This document shows, one piece after another, positions 1 through 12,860 of a stretch of 64,000 nucleotides of DNA. A program made the translations under genes and the position numbers. The DNA comes from Lepidonotus clava (taxonomy: Eukaryota > Annelida > Polychaeta > Phyllodocida > Polynoidae): NCBI GenBank assembly GCA_936440205.1, contig OW387133.1, positions 50,618,374 through 50,682,373 of the forward strand, given 5' to 3'. Numbering within the stretch: position 1 is the first letter of the stretch; each line of letters starts with the position of its first letter. The notes below the pieces were generated by a model, which saw nothing but the letters and a program-made list of their open reading frames with translations, ran no database searches and had not been told where the DNA came from.

Positions 1-55
1 ATCCATGATCTCGCCAGCATCGTTTTCAACCCAAGGCAGCTGTGACAGCCTTTTC
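1..55 (-). CDS. Candidate partial internal exon of an unidentified gene, running off the left edge
   Basis: On the minus strand a pyrimidine-containing tract ending in ctcag is followed from position 55 by one open frame through to the window edge, reading KRLSQLPWVENDAGEIMD after one split base. The other two minus frames hit stops or give nothing sensible. It lies about 800 bp past the stop codon of DUOXA copy A, beyond that gene's likely poly(A) signal, so it would belong to the next minus-strand gene. I do not recognise the family. At 18 codons the open frame could be chance. Confidence 0.3.
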
Positions 56-511
56 CTGAGTGGATAAAATGTCATATTTTAGCATTTCACGAATGCTGAT
101 TACACAGTTATACATGTGGTGAGGGTTTAACATTTTGTATTATTTCGGTATTACTTTTTGAAACTATGTACGCTTACAGAATTTTGAGTCTTCGGAGACA
201 GTGAAATTATAATTAATGCGATGTTTCTCTCCACCCACCCTCAGGCGCATACACATGCAGCTAGGACTTTATCACATAAAGGTCTGAAAGCAACTTTTAA
301 TCCCTTTTACCCCATTAGGCCATATTTGGCCTCACCACTGGTGTAACCATTTTTTATGGTTATTTGTTGATACAAAACAGATATTTGACCGACAGCTTTA
401 AGGGAAATACCATCACAGTCCCTCAGTACCATTTGTTACATCACATTATCTCAATTAGTTCCATTAGAATCTTATGGCAAATGCCGGCCATTATTGCACA
501 TTTCAGCCAGA

Positions 512-517
512 TTTATT
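512..517 (-). promoter_or_regulatory. Candidate poly(A) signal AATAAA of DUOXA copy A
   Basis: A minus-strand AATAAA lies about 335 bp past the stop codon at 850-852. It is the first canonical hexamer I see beyond the stop, so the 3' UTR would be about 350 nt. Inference from motif and distance only. Confidence 0.4.
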
Positions 518-849
518 CATATCTCAAAATCAGCCCCATAGTTCTATTAATTATGAAATTATTGTAAAAAAAACTACATTTTCATGCTGTTTTATGAAAA
601 AATCTTACTTAAGTAGAATTTCTCAGAGATTTTAATGGTTTTAATTAACAAAATGACAGAACACTCAAACATGCCAATCTTAAAAATGAAGAAATTGTTC
701 GAAATACAAGAAAAAAACCACAACAGTCACCCCCCAAAAAAACACCAAAAAACCCCAAAAAAACAAACAAAAAAGCTAGAAAAACATGCAACAAACACAA
801 CAAAAGACAGGTTATCTATACTCCGCAATACAAATATACTCATAGAAAC

Positions 850-3800
850 TTACAAGGATTCCTCCAAATTGGCGTTGTCATAGCCTGGTACAAGCGGATT
901 TGGTTTATATCTCTCGGCCATCTCCTCGTCATTATTAATCTCTAAGTAACTTTGCCTTTCTACCATCTTGTCGAGACTCCTATCCTCGTCTATAGGTTTC
1001 GACATCCTCGAGTTTCTTATCTCGAATCGGTCTCCCTCCTGGGGTATGACGGGTCTTCGGAATGATTCTCCGGAGCTCGCTGGCATTGGTCTTCTGTTTG
1101 GTGATGCAAAGCTGTCGACGGCTAACTGTGGGCGTGACTTGTAGCCGGGGTTGATTTCCAGCTTGTCCTCCTCCATTTCTCTGGAGTTGTTCATTAACCT
1201 GTAGCGTTCAGTGGCACGGAAACGCCTGGTGCCCCACATGTTCGGCATTGCCATTGGCTTGCGGAGAACATGGATTTCGTCCTGTTTGGGATAGATCAGT
1301 GGGATAATGCATGTTCAGCGCGAACGATGTGCTGTTAGTGTTCAATATGAAAAAGGAAAATAAACTGGGGGGGGGGGGGATCACCCCATCCCCCTTCCCT
1401 TGATCACCCCACCCCCTCCCTTTGAACCTTGGGAATAAAACTAATCATTTTTTTTATTTATAGGTCTATATTTTGGTATATAGGCCTGTCTCATTCGTTA
1501 CTTTGTAAGACATTACGTTCAGTGTTTTTACAATTCTATTTTCATGATCTTGATTTTCTTTCTTTATATTTATCCATTCATTCAAGCGAATAACAAAACA
1601 ATAGTTTCATCGTGCATAATTACAGACGCCTGATAATAAAACACTATACTCTCAGATAAGCCATTCAGCCCCGTGGGTCTGTATTCCACTGGGCATTCTG
1701 ATTTGATAATTTACAACATTAAATATATACCAAAGGGCCATGCACCTTACCTGCTTACATATCATTTGAAAAAGTAATTAATCCCTATTCCCACCAACAA
1801 GAGCAAAATCAAAAAGGTTTATAAAGCCATAAGAAATGTTGCACCTACGTTCATTCTGTCTCTTGTATCGGAGCTACTGGCCTTACTGTAGCGGCTAGAT
1901 GAATCCTTGGGAACAACGATTCCAAGACTTTCTAATTCTTCCCTGCCTGAATGGAAAATATCATTCGTATAATAATATAATTATTATGTTAATGAAATAC
2001 TCGAATCTGGAGCCATATCTCCATAACTGATTTGAGTGATAAGCTAATTAGGTGAAATTTGATTAGTGCCTCATTCTTAGTTATTCAATTTGTAAATCGA
2101 AGTAACTACACCTAACGATCCCTTTTCACTGTTATTTTCAAATGATGTCACTTCTTGTGTCTCATAATACCTGATTATGTCTTGTCACCAACTCACTAAA
2201 ATCAGTTATGGAGATTATGGGCCGGGTGCATAGCTGGTGCGATACCACAATCACAGGAATATTATTTTGATAAATCATGTATCTGTTGAGGGCTGGGCCC
2301 TCAGTTAATAAAATGTTATAGATATAATCATCATGAAATATCTGTTTAAATGAAAGATGTAGTTAACTTTGGCCAATCTTCTATAGATCTACTGTAGATG
2401 TGAACAGTCAGGAACGCAGCCTTGGTCCAGAATCAGATCATGATATAAATGCAAGAGTATGTAATTTTCATCTTAAATACGTGCATGCACACTACACCTA
2501 CTGAGATAGAATTCCTCGTAGTTCTTTGCCATGTCGACGTTAAGGAAATCCGAGAACCACTCGGGGCAGGCAATGTCTAGGATGAAGGCCAGGAGACCAA
2601 GGAATATGTTCAAAAGACCTAGAAAGCAGGAAATCATGTGTAATATACATATGACAACACAAAACAAAACAAGTAGGCAAGTTCCTTTTTAGGTCGCCCC
2701 CTTTAAAGGCGCCCTGCTATTACATTGGCGTTCGGCCGTATTAAAGCAGAATAACATACTAACAGAGATTTGATCTAATAACTATCATCGTTTTTACCAC
2801 AATACAGAACTGCATCTGAGCAAACTGTCCAGATTCGAACCATCACCCTTGAAATTGTCATACGAGATAAGTGAGAAGTTCTAACTTTATATCGCTGGAT
2901 TATTTGAGACTGCAACAATCGATAACCGAAATTTAGGGACCCAAATTAAAAAGATTGTTATGTTGATTAGAAGAACAATTACCTACCTGTGGCAACACAA
3001 AGCCAGAAACACCAGCCCCAGTGGAACACAAGTGCATGAGGCTCAAACGGGATCTTTAGGTCGGTCGGATTACGTATGAAGCCAAAACAGAAGTTGCCAC
3101 CAAGCATGGTTATTCCAGTGAGAATAAAGAATGTTATACCATAACTCCGTGCAATCATGATAAGAATAACACTCAGGATGTACAGAGGAAAGGCCAACCT
3201 GAAAACATTGTAATAAGCTGGCTGAACAAATGCACATTTGAAGGATAAGAAAAATAGAATCCTGCTTATATGAACAAGCAAAGTAAGCGTACCCTTTCAG
3301 GTAATTCTCTTCCCTCTTTTAGGTGTGCTAGTGAGCATAGACTATAAATATGATGAGGGGTGCAATTTAGGAGTGAGTGGTGAAAAAGATTATTCAGAGA
3401 TTCAGATGTCTGCCATTTTTTCAATTTACATTAAACTTCATTAAAGTTCTTAATGACAGTCCTCATAAAATTGCCTTGTTTGCATTTTGACATTCTTCAC
3501 ATCTCTAACTCTAGATTTTACTGGTTTCACATCCAGATAATACGTCTATGACTTACCACATAAAGATATGGGTGTAATACCCAGCCTGTCTATAGTAGCG
3601 CCCCCAACGAATGCCTTCACCATCAGGTACAAAGTATTCAGCAATCCAGAGAATAGGGTATGGTACCCCTCTGAACTGACCATCCCGGAACTCACGATTG
3701 ATTAGTCCAGCTGAATAAATGCAAAGAAATGTTATGAAAAAATTGAATGAACAATGACAATGTGTTTTATCAATCACCTGGCACAGTAGAATTTCATAGT

Positions 3801-6800
3801 CATTGAAGTCACCTCAGAATCAAAGTTGATTAGCCAAAATATTTTTTCAACTTTTACTGCTATTGCATCTATATTTTCTAAAATATGTACAAATGTCTTC
3901 ATGAAATGTGATATACACCTAGCCAAGGAGGTGATGTCTCAGATTGCTATTTCAATGGGGCATGCAGTACATCAAAGAACATCATCAGGATATCACAGAC
4001 CATCACAATAACGTTATTAGAACGTTGCAGAACGTCACTGTTAGTTGCTCTTTGGCTAGGCAGGGATAAAACGACCAGTTTCGACCAAATCATACACCTT
4101 GTTTTATATATATATAAGTCTACAAGTTTACAGAATTCACAGGAATATTTTAAAGGATAACATTAATGCTTACCAAAAGGACCAAAGCCACCACGACCCT
4201 GCGTCCATCCTTGGTTGTCCCAGGAAAAGCGCTCATTGTAGTCGATCCTCTCTTCCTGGCCACCAAGATTTACTGTTTCGCTATTTTCATCGTGTGCTGA
4301 AAAATATTCAAATGTCATAATACATTAAGTTGAACAGTTACAAACATCCAAACTTTAACATAATGAGGGTTATGTCACACGTTTTTACTTGTAATTTTCT
4401 AGAGTTGTATAGAGATCTGGGCTTGCTGTTATTGCTGAGTGTGTCATACCTAGTGATTGTGAATGTTCATTTGAATTCAAACATTTCACATCTTTTCTTA
4501 TACTTCTGCATAGAGACATTTAAAAAAAAGATTTTGCACCGAACATCAGGGTTGACCATGGTCTCCATGATACTGCAGTTAGTGATAGGTGAGGTAATAA
4601 GCTGGTGTGATTACAATGCCTATTACAATACAAAATATAATTGTTTGCAAAAATATTTCCAGAGAGAAATCCCCCTGCAATTAATATAATTAGAATGCGA
4701 TCAAATACCAGGGAATAGAAAAAGCAGTTACAGATACATGTGAAACACTTAATCAAAAACAAGAATAGGTACTAACAATTTCGTATCTATAATTACTACT
4801 AATGACAAGGAAATACAATGGGCTGATATAACATAAGGGTAAGTGCAAACAATGCCATAATATATCCATAACAATCTCACAGCATAAACATTAATAATGG
4901 CATCTATAATAGCCTAGAACCTTATTGATGATTATATGAGACGTTTCAAATACTTCTATAGTCAGGTTCGGAATCGAGCTCGTCCCTAATGAATTAAAGA
5001 CAATCGCTCCATTATAGTTCTAAAGTTGAAATTTTCTTTAAACTTTGGGAAATAGTAGATTAGGGTCTGCACATACCAGAAATAATGAAAAAATAGGGGG
5101 TCACCGTGCTATCTTTTGAATAAAATGTACCACAAAATGTGTTGATTTACTAAAAATTTAGTATTTAAATGAACTTACACTATATTTATACATTTTCTAA
5201 AAACAATGACAAAACCCACCAAATATATTCTGAATCTTCTTGAATATAAAGCCAATACATGAATCTTCACAGTGAATTCATAATTCAAGAAAAAATGAGG
5301 AAATATAGTTTTTTTATGAAATTTTAATTTTTGATTATTTGAATAGAAAAGTAGAATTTTTGATAAAAATAGTGATAACAAAGATTTCAAAGTTGAAAAT
5401 TTCTTGAAATTCCTACATTTCATTGGGGTAAGTGTTAGCTATTATTTGATGGAAAAAAAATAGGGGGTCACCGATCTAACTTTTTCAGGAATCTTGATTT
5501 TTTACTTCATGATTTTAGACAAAATTTTGAAGATTTTAGGAAAATGTATGAATTGTAATTTATGCTCACGTGATATTTCTAAGACTTATGGACCCTACCA
5601 TCACTTAATCATGTGTATCTTTCTCTTGATTAATCAATTTTATATAGATGGGATGCAGAGGAACCTTGCAACATCAGCTTAAAGAGGGGCCTATTTTAGG
5701 CCAAAAAAGAGGTTTTGGTAGAAAATAATACTTTTATTACAAATAAATTCATAATAAATTAACAACTGAGAATTCTTTAAATCTGATTAAATTTATGAAT
5801 TGATAACGTTTTGGACTAGAACTTTGTCACTTACTGTATAACAATTGGATGACGGGTAAGAGAGCTATGAGCAAAAACGCATTTTCCCTCCATAGGCTTC
5901 TATAGTTAAGCATTATCACCCTGGTCATGCTCCACTGCACACCCATGCAGCCAGGCTGCGCAGTGTGCATGCGCTGAAACAAATGGCGCGATTGCCCTTA
6001 AAGGTACTTGTCCCTGCTGAGCAGGATTTTAAATTTCATTGATATTTTCACTCTGTCCTGTCAGACCATTTCTTATCAGGAATGCATAGCCAATAAGAAA
6101 TCAAAATTCTCTGTTTACTTTTTGTCTTGGAGAAATGGGAAAATAGAAATATATGTGCTAGATATGGGGAAAGATTTTAACTTTAAATTGTTGTTTCATG
6201 GGCTTGCAGTCGCTTTTTGTACTACACAGTTTACTTTTAATATCATTACCTCCACAGTACTATTCAGGAAGTTTTAATAGGTCTATTACTCTCTCATTTT
6301 CTTAACATTCTAATATTATTATTATATAAATTCATTCCTGTTCATCTGCATAATTTCAAATCAAATTTAAAATGTATTAGGTATTGCGATTGTCAACCAC
6401 AGCACTTACCCCTAAGAGTGATATTGACACTACGGAGACCAATCTTTACCGCAATCTCTGCATGGATGTGATGCCTAGTTCCAGCCTTATATTGAGTGGT
6501 TGCAGTTGTCTCTGCCACTTCCCATTCTTGCCCAAAGTTACACACTAAAGTAACAGTAAATTAGGTAAATGAGATTTCTTTTTCACCTGTTAGTTTCATT
6601 TATTTATTGTTGATGATCTTGAATTTAAAACAGATAAGTTTCATTTGATTAGCTTATTATTGGATGGTGATAGTAGCGTCCGAAGCATTCAGGTATAATA
6701 ATGGTCTAGGGCTAACAGTCTTAGGTATAACATAATTGTAATAAACTCACTTTATAAAATGAATATTACATAAGTTTTGGTAAGAAGTTAACTCACAGAA

Positions 6801-8502
6801 TATGGAAATGAGGATGAAGAGTCCAACAACAATTTTGAGGAAGAAGATGAGTCTCTACAAAAGATGTATGTATGAATTGTAAATGAACGTATAAAAGTGT
6901 GTATAACTGAAGTAAAAGTGGCAAGATAAGTTGTGATATAATACAGATGGGCATTTAATTAGTGAATACAAATCAATTAATTTCAGTAAACGTCCTATTG
7001 AACTGAAATGCCAAATGAAGTTTGTATGTACATAAAATTGGTGCCATAATTTTGTCATCCATCACAGATAAGAAAATTATTAGCCTATAGTTACTTTATC
7101 AGTTACAAAAATACATAAAAGTCAGTGAAATGTTTCACTTACAAATTAAGTATTAAGATATACATCAATACCTAAGAGATGTAACAGTATAAAGTGTGAA
7201 CAATCTTTTAGGACATCCATAAATCAGTTAGGTAAGCGGATGGTATTCTATAGTTTGGTGTTTTGGCCATCATTATTCTTTTGAATACTGACGTAAAGCC
7301 TGGCTGAAAAACATCAAAATGCTGATTGGTGTCACGACGCCCAGGAAAGCTAGGAAAAACTTGCAGTGGCTATATCTAACAGGAAAATAAGCAAAGTAAA
7401 AACAAAAAAGAAAGAAAAGAAGTTGCAAGTCAGCAATTTATTGAAAAGATTCAGAAAGATTTCTTTGCTTGAAAGATAAAAAATAGTTTAAAAAGAAAGT
7501 CTATCTACGTCATGAGAAAATACCGCTTAAACAAAAGCACTGCAACCATTTTTTTCGGTGTCATTGGCGTTCAGAATTTAATTATTCGTTGCATATTTCC
7601 CACGATTGGTTAATCCTGACTTAAAGAGGAATGGATACAATCATACCTACAGACCTACATGAAAAAAAACACAAACTCTATAGTCTTACAAAACTGTACC
7701 ACAACGGCCTGAAGGCTAAAGCAGGCAGGCAACCGCAAAAATATTTTCGAGTCCCTGCCAGAAGTGAATAGACCCAAAGAACCTTTTTGTGACGTTCTAT
7801 ATTATTATCTTTACAAAATCTGACGAGTGTGCTAGAAATAGTGTTTTGTCCTCCCGAGAATAGTTCCTCTCTATTGACCAACCAGAACTGTCTTTTTTGT
7901 GTGGGGACTTAAAGTTGAAATAAAAGGATGAAAATAAAATCTGCCCACACTCTCTGACTACGTATTGTGAATAATCAAGTTCTATCAAGAGCTAGTTTAG
8001 CCATTCTAGGCTACTAAGGTTTTTGTTTTAAAGCTGAAGCTTACATTCAGAGGGTTAAAGAAAATAGAGTATTGTTACAACAAACCACAAACATACATGA
8101 ATCAGGCTTTGTACATACAATCTCTTTTACCTTTGTACATAAGCCTAACATCTTATGCATGTTTGATGGTTACATTTTCAATCTTTTCGAAGTGTCATGT
8201 TATTGGCTGACATAAAGTTAATCTTATATTCCTGATTTGTAGGAAAATACTCCTTTAGGTACTATCTTAGTCAATTTACCATAGCTTAACCTAACTTACC
8301 TTCTTCAGAATGACCCCTGGTATGATGACGAAGAATGAGAGTGCCATGATGCCAATAGCGAACAGGAATCCCATCTCAAGAACATCAACTGTCACTGCTG
8401 TTTTCATAGGACCATAGAGAGTAGGGTAGGGCAATGTTCGAAAAGTATCGAAAAAGCCACCTCCAAACTCCTCGCCTTCTGTATCTTTATCTGCCATACT
8501 GC
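850..8502 (-). CDS. DUOXA: Dual oxidase maturation factor, copy A (DUOXA-like), nine coding exons
   Basis: DUOXA proteins are multi-pass ER membrane proteins that escort dual oxidase (DUOX) out of the ER and stay with it at the surface for H2O2 production. Coding exons by GT-AG junctions and phase: 8497-8300, 6854-6797, 6544-6410, 4296-4174, 3710-3557, 3198-2987, 2618-2502, 1946-1849, 1281-850. They join to 1527 nt, 508 aa. The start is the ATG of MADKDTEGEEF: an acceptor (gctgacag) sits 5 nt upstream, ruling out the ATG 15 nt further up, and copy B starts the same way. TM1 is about residues 43-64 and TM2 67-85. An extracellular loop with the conserved glycosylation motif SVNITL follows, then INREF to GRYYRQAGYYTHIFMW (like human DUOXA), a TM cluster about 220-265, a last TM about 285-315 and a 190-residue charged cytoplasmic tail ending YDNANLEESL. 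The family assignment is firm; orthology to DUOXA1 or DUOXA2 is not implied. Confidence 0.93.
1365..1440. repeat. Low-complexity G-run/C-run in an intron of DUOXA copy A
   Basis: A run of G followed by C-rich, imperfectly repeated ATCACCCC(A)-type words, in the intron between the last two coding exons. It resembles the G/C-rich core of the CAGTGGCGGATC repeat family seen elsewhere in the window, but I see no ends. Confidence 0.4.
3918..4060. mobile_element. ACGTT-rich MITE, copy 1 (143 bp), in DUOXA-A intron
   Basis: The ends are inverted: CCTAGCCAAGGAGG at the left and CTTTGGCTAGG at the right. The inside carries ACGTTATTAGAACGTTGCAG, the same word set as the copies at 17680-17795 and 27403-27655. 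No coding capacity. It is probably a non-autonomous DNA transposon; the family of the parent element is unknown. Confidence 0.65.
5040..6005. repeat. Diverged interspersed repeat with two GGGGTCACC blocks (related to 38.2-38.9 kb)
   Basis: It contains two copies of an A-rich tract followed by TAGGGGGTCACCG (near 5095 and 5460) and ends near GGCGCGATTGCCCTTAAAGG. The same motifs occur near 38350, 38715 and 38811, the GGTGACCCC blocks being in the opposite orientation. Similarity is limited to these blocks, so the boundaries are approximate. It lies in a DUOXA-A intron. Confidence 0.4.
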
Positions 8503-9405
8503 CTGTCAGCAAGACGTGATTCTGTTTGAAATAGAAGAGAAAGAATAGAAAATAGCAATTTAAATACTAGTATATTTTTCAAATAATTTGGTATTTTTCT
8601 TTTGTTGAACACAATTTTCCGGATTAAACGAGTAATTGACTTCGATGCAATGTAACATTATCATCGTATCGTAAGTATTTATAAATATTCTGCTGGAATT
8701 GTTCAGCATACGTGTATTTATGTGATAATGCACAAGTGGAACTTGGATGGATGAGGATTAAACATGGTAAGTTTTCGTTTTTGATAAAAAAAAAAAAGAA
8801 AATGAAAAAAAATCCAAGAACATAATAATTAACTCCTTTCTGATGATTTAATATTTTAGGATATTCAAGACATAGCCTAATCTGGAACTTATGTTTGGGG
8901 CCGGGTATAGTTAACTGTATAGGGTACGGGTAAGAAAACCACATGACTCTTATGAGGATTTATTCACCAAGAGAACTGAAGCTTTTGAGAAGGGTTACTT
9001 ATAAAGGTTCATTGATCTTCTACCGGCCACTTCCGCCTCTGTAGGGTGAGTTGTAGGATTGGACATTTAAAGAGCAGGTCCCTCAGTTATGTGTGCAATA
9101 TCAAGATTCAGAACGATTCCACTGGATCAAAAGACCCACACACACACATACACATTCCCTCACTTCGCATCCATATTGTCATCCTCCAGATCGGCCTTAC
9201 TGAAAACCCCAAACTCGACACGTTTAGGGATTATAAGACAAACAGTACAGAGTAAGCCACAATATCCTGAGAAGAGTATGTATGACAACTAGTACCTTAG
9301 CTTAGAGTGTAGGGCCTACGGATTTGGCATATAGTATATCTATGTTCTCATTTAGCATCTATAGGCCTACACATCTGCCTTATATGATCATATAGGGCCT
9401 ATATC

Positions 9406-9550
9406 AGTGGCGGATCCAGGTTTTTAAAAAGTTTGGGGCGCGCAAATAGAAAGGGGGGGGGGATTTTTCAGAATTTTACATTAAAAAAAGCTAAATTTGT
9501 CCAAAAAAGGAGGGGGCGCGCGTCCCTGCCCCCCCTCTAAATCTACCACT
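9406..9550. mobile_element. CAGTGGCGGATCCAGG-end short interspersed repeat, copy 1
   Basis: The left end AGTGGCGGATCCAGG and right end CTAAATCTACCACT are imperfect inverted repeats around a G-run, a TTTTACAT-type AT-rich middle and a second GC-rich stretch. The same architecture recurs at 30.6, 30.9, 55.4/56.3 and 56.3 kb, with fragments at 17.6, 17.8, 23.7, 46.9 and 55.3 kb. It looks like a small non-autonomous DNA transposon family. Confidence 0.6.
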
Positions 9551-12516
9551 AGTCGAGTACTGGGCATGAATTGAATATATATAGTCACGATGCAAATGGG
9601 ATCGGTTCGCTGTTCAGGATTAGATTTGTCAGATAACTCTAGGATTTCAACAGTTCAATGCCCAGTTCATTTTTCAACTTATACAAATGTCTCTGCTTTT
9701 TCCCACATTCCTCGTTTTTCATATTTCTAAGAGATCTTTTTTCCAGTAGAGGGATGGTGACGGTTTATGATAAAAAAAAACTAGTGTTACGAGAAGTGGA
9801 GACGTCACACATAACGTACACTATAATTTTTTGTATATTTTTCTTGTGTGGTACTTATTGAATCGCACGATTAACTTTTCAACAAAAGGAACGGGGAATA
9901 CCGTTGTTTTCGAATGTTTGGAAGTTATTCAATGCACGTACGTCATAAACTTTAATTTTTACTACAAACTTCCTTCTCCTTTTAGGTCTCACTGGTGGCT
10001 CTAACCCCTCTAACCCCTCTCTGCCTAAAACAACTTTTAACTTAGGAACGTTAATACGAGTCATTGAAACACAATTATGAAGAGATATTTTATGTTCAAA
10101 TCCCCGCATGTTGTGTGTAAATTCCCACTTTCGGATAATGACAAAAATATACTTCCTCATATTTTTAGAAGAAAATTATCAATACAATGGTAGGGGTAGG
10201 GGGCAAGAATGTCAAAAGTATAATCAAAATAAACGGCGGAGCCGTCTATGAGGAAGACGTGGGAGGGCCCTGGAGAGGGGGGTGGGGGGAGGCATCTTCA
10301 CGAGTCAAGGCTCCTGTCACGGCTACCACTCTGTTGGATAGACCGGGAGGGAGGGACAGAGCCCTGCATGGTGGAGGATGGGGTGAGGAGCCGCTCCCTG
10401 ATTGAATAAAATGCCCTTTCGGTCCCCCGATCCGTCAAATTATGCTAGGCTTGACTCTCACGAATGAATTATAACACGTGTCGTCAGAAACCTCATGATG
10501 ACGTAGACCGTGATGGGGCTGCATGGGAAGTGAACGTTTTCTGAACTAAGCTGATAAATATACGTTTACACCTATCATACTCAATGAGATATCGCGACAT
10601 ATCATATGCCGCTCGCCACTATCCATACTCAATGTATAAAAAGGGCAAGTAGTCCTTAGATGCGCCGCAGTGCGGATCTTATTAATTATAGGTTTGCCTT
10701 ATAAAACAGGAGAAACCAAATAATCTGTAATTCATATAGAACGAGATAGAATTTCTAAGATAAAGATCCTTGTATCAGATTGCGGCAAATCAGGCAGTGT
10801 AACCATGTTCCAACAAATTCATATTAACTTTGACTTCATATTTTACTTTGACTATACATATATTATGTTTTTGCTTCGATTCACATATCATAATGATCAG
10901 ACAAATTAATAATAGTAAAGCAGCTCCCTCTCAGTATGAATGCTTTACGATCAATATCTCTAGCTTGCGATCATTCTATCACACATGGGATCATTTGCAA
11001 ATGCTTGAGATACAATTTTCGCTGATCTCTGCGACGGGAAAATACGCCACGGCGAATGGGGCTCAACAGATTCAGGATGTATAATAAATGTCTCTGTAGC
11101 AGACCGACTTAACGGATCAGTCTCTAGCTGGGTCAATCACCCGTGGGGCGTCGACGGCAGAAGAACTAGTAAACGCGGACAGCTTTCAAAAACGAGGTCA
11201 CGTTTTCTCGTACACCTGCACGTCTTTTCGTTTGAAACATATTCTGTTTGCAGGAATTATAAAACGTCACTCACTTCGTTGAACATGGGCAAAGGGCACG
11301 GCACAGCTTCAATAGCTCAACGCTATTTACAAATAAGATGTTTTGAGTTTAAATCAATGACGTAGACCTTTCAGTTGTCAATAAAAATGTACTACTAATG
11401 ACGTTTCAGACTTGAGATACCATGTTGTGGGAGGCCTTTTTGTTTTATTTCAGCTTGAGGCTACGTGAAGCTCGTAAAAACCCTCATGTTGAGATTTGAG
11501 TTCTGAAAGCTGAGCTCATAATTTTGCGGTTTCATAATTAAATGGCAATTTGTGTCACAGTCCAAAGTGGACTCCCCCTCCTCGATAACAGTATCCTGGT
11601 ACGACCGTTTCAGCATGTTGTACACATACCTTCAAGTCAATACGACAGTAATAAACCCCACAGGTTCTTCCTATCTGATCACTAATATACTTCCTGATGA
11701 GGGGTTTCGGGATTTGCCCTGGAATAGAAAATGTACGAGACATTTTCTGCCCCATCTGTGTGACTCTAGGACCTTGTACAATCCGTTTTTGAAATCCTTT
11801 TAATTTGTTAGAATAAACACAAGAAGGTAAAAAACAAGAATTTTTTTTATTCCGGATTCTTTTATTTCAGCAACACTTGGGTACTAAACTTTATGATCTT
11901 GTATGTCATCGTAACAGATTTATTGCAGATTTCATCACGGTGATTTCATAGGCGGCTCACAGCTTTTCAAAAAAGAAAAACGTAAAACGAATGAAATCAG
12001 CTTTGCAAGAAAAAAGCTCTCTACTTAAAGCTTACGTGAGATCATTTCAGAATACGTATAATCATTTATTTTGTCCTATTCACACTTTTTTAAAACCATT
12101 TTAGTATACCAACACACAAGTTTCATTGATTTGAAACATATTTATTGACTCTGACCAACATCAACAGAAGTTCCTCTTTCTCTTTCAAAGGTTTGTACGA
12201 TAGCATCTGTTTGTAGGATAACATCTGAACAAGGTCAGTAAGGGCCGATGAGGGCATCCAACCCTACCTGCCTAGGTGAAGAAAATGAGGTCGGAATGAC
12301 AAGACGCCGACCCATCCCATTTCAGTCTCTCCTGCACAAAAGACTCACATTCATGAGCCTTCCATCAAGTAATTTCGCATCAAGGGGGATGGGTAGACGG
12401 TGGGTGTCTGGAATTCTGGAAAATATGTCCCCCTATGAATCCAATCCGTCCCCAAAGATGAACCAGGAGAAGGGGAGGGGACTCACTCTATTTTTGTTAT
12501 TGTTAGGGTTCTTTAA

Positions 12517-12860
12517 CCCTTTAGCCCCCAATCCGGCCATGGCCGCCCGATGGTGTACTCCCCGATCCGGCCGTGGCTGCCCGGAAAAACAGCCATTTTT
12601 CCATTATTTTTCCATATTTTTTCCAAAGAGAACACTCTCAAAGATTTTCAGCATACAGAAATGGCAAATATATCGATTGAAACCTTATTTAATTTCCTAT
12701 TCAATGCACCAAACCAGAATTCTATAATTTCGATATTTAAGGGTGGGCAAACCATTGAACTATCTCAATTGAAACGAATTTAAGGGATTTCTGAGGGAAA
12801 TCCATGGAAATCCTGGGGAAATCCAGCAAATCATCCTCATGATCGATGGGGTCTAAAGGG
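12517..12860 (+). mobile_element. 344-bp MITE with TTAA target duplication, copy 1
   Basis: TTAA occurs at 12513-12516 and 12861-12864. Between them the ends are inverted: CCCTTTAGCCCCCAAT at the left and ATGGGGTCTAAAGGG at the right. A sister copy of nearly the same length and content lies inverted at 63506-63848 inside the LINE. TTAA duplication and CCC-starting ends fit piggyBac-type elements; Kolobok elements also use TTAA. Small open frames crossing it are not genes. Confidence 0.85.

Noticed and set aside
8291-8512. DUOXA-A start at the upstream ATG (MLTGS)
   Set aside because: An acceptor lies between that ATG and MADKD, and copy B aligns from the second ATG.
12248-12727. 159-codon plus-strand open frame
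   Set aside because: Most of it lies in the TTAA MITE (12517-12860) and its flank; no domain, and the sister MITE lacks the frame.
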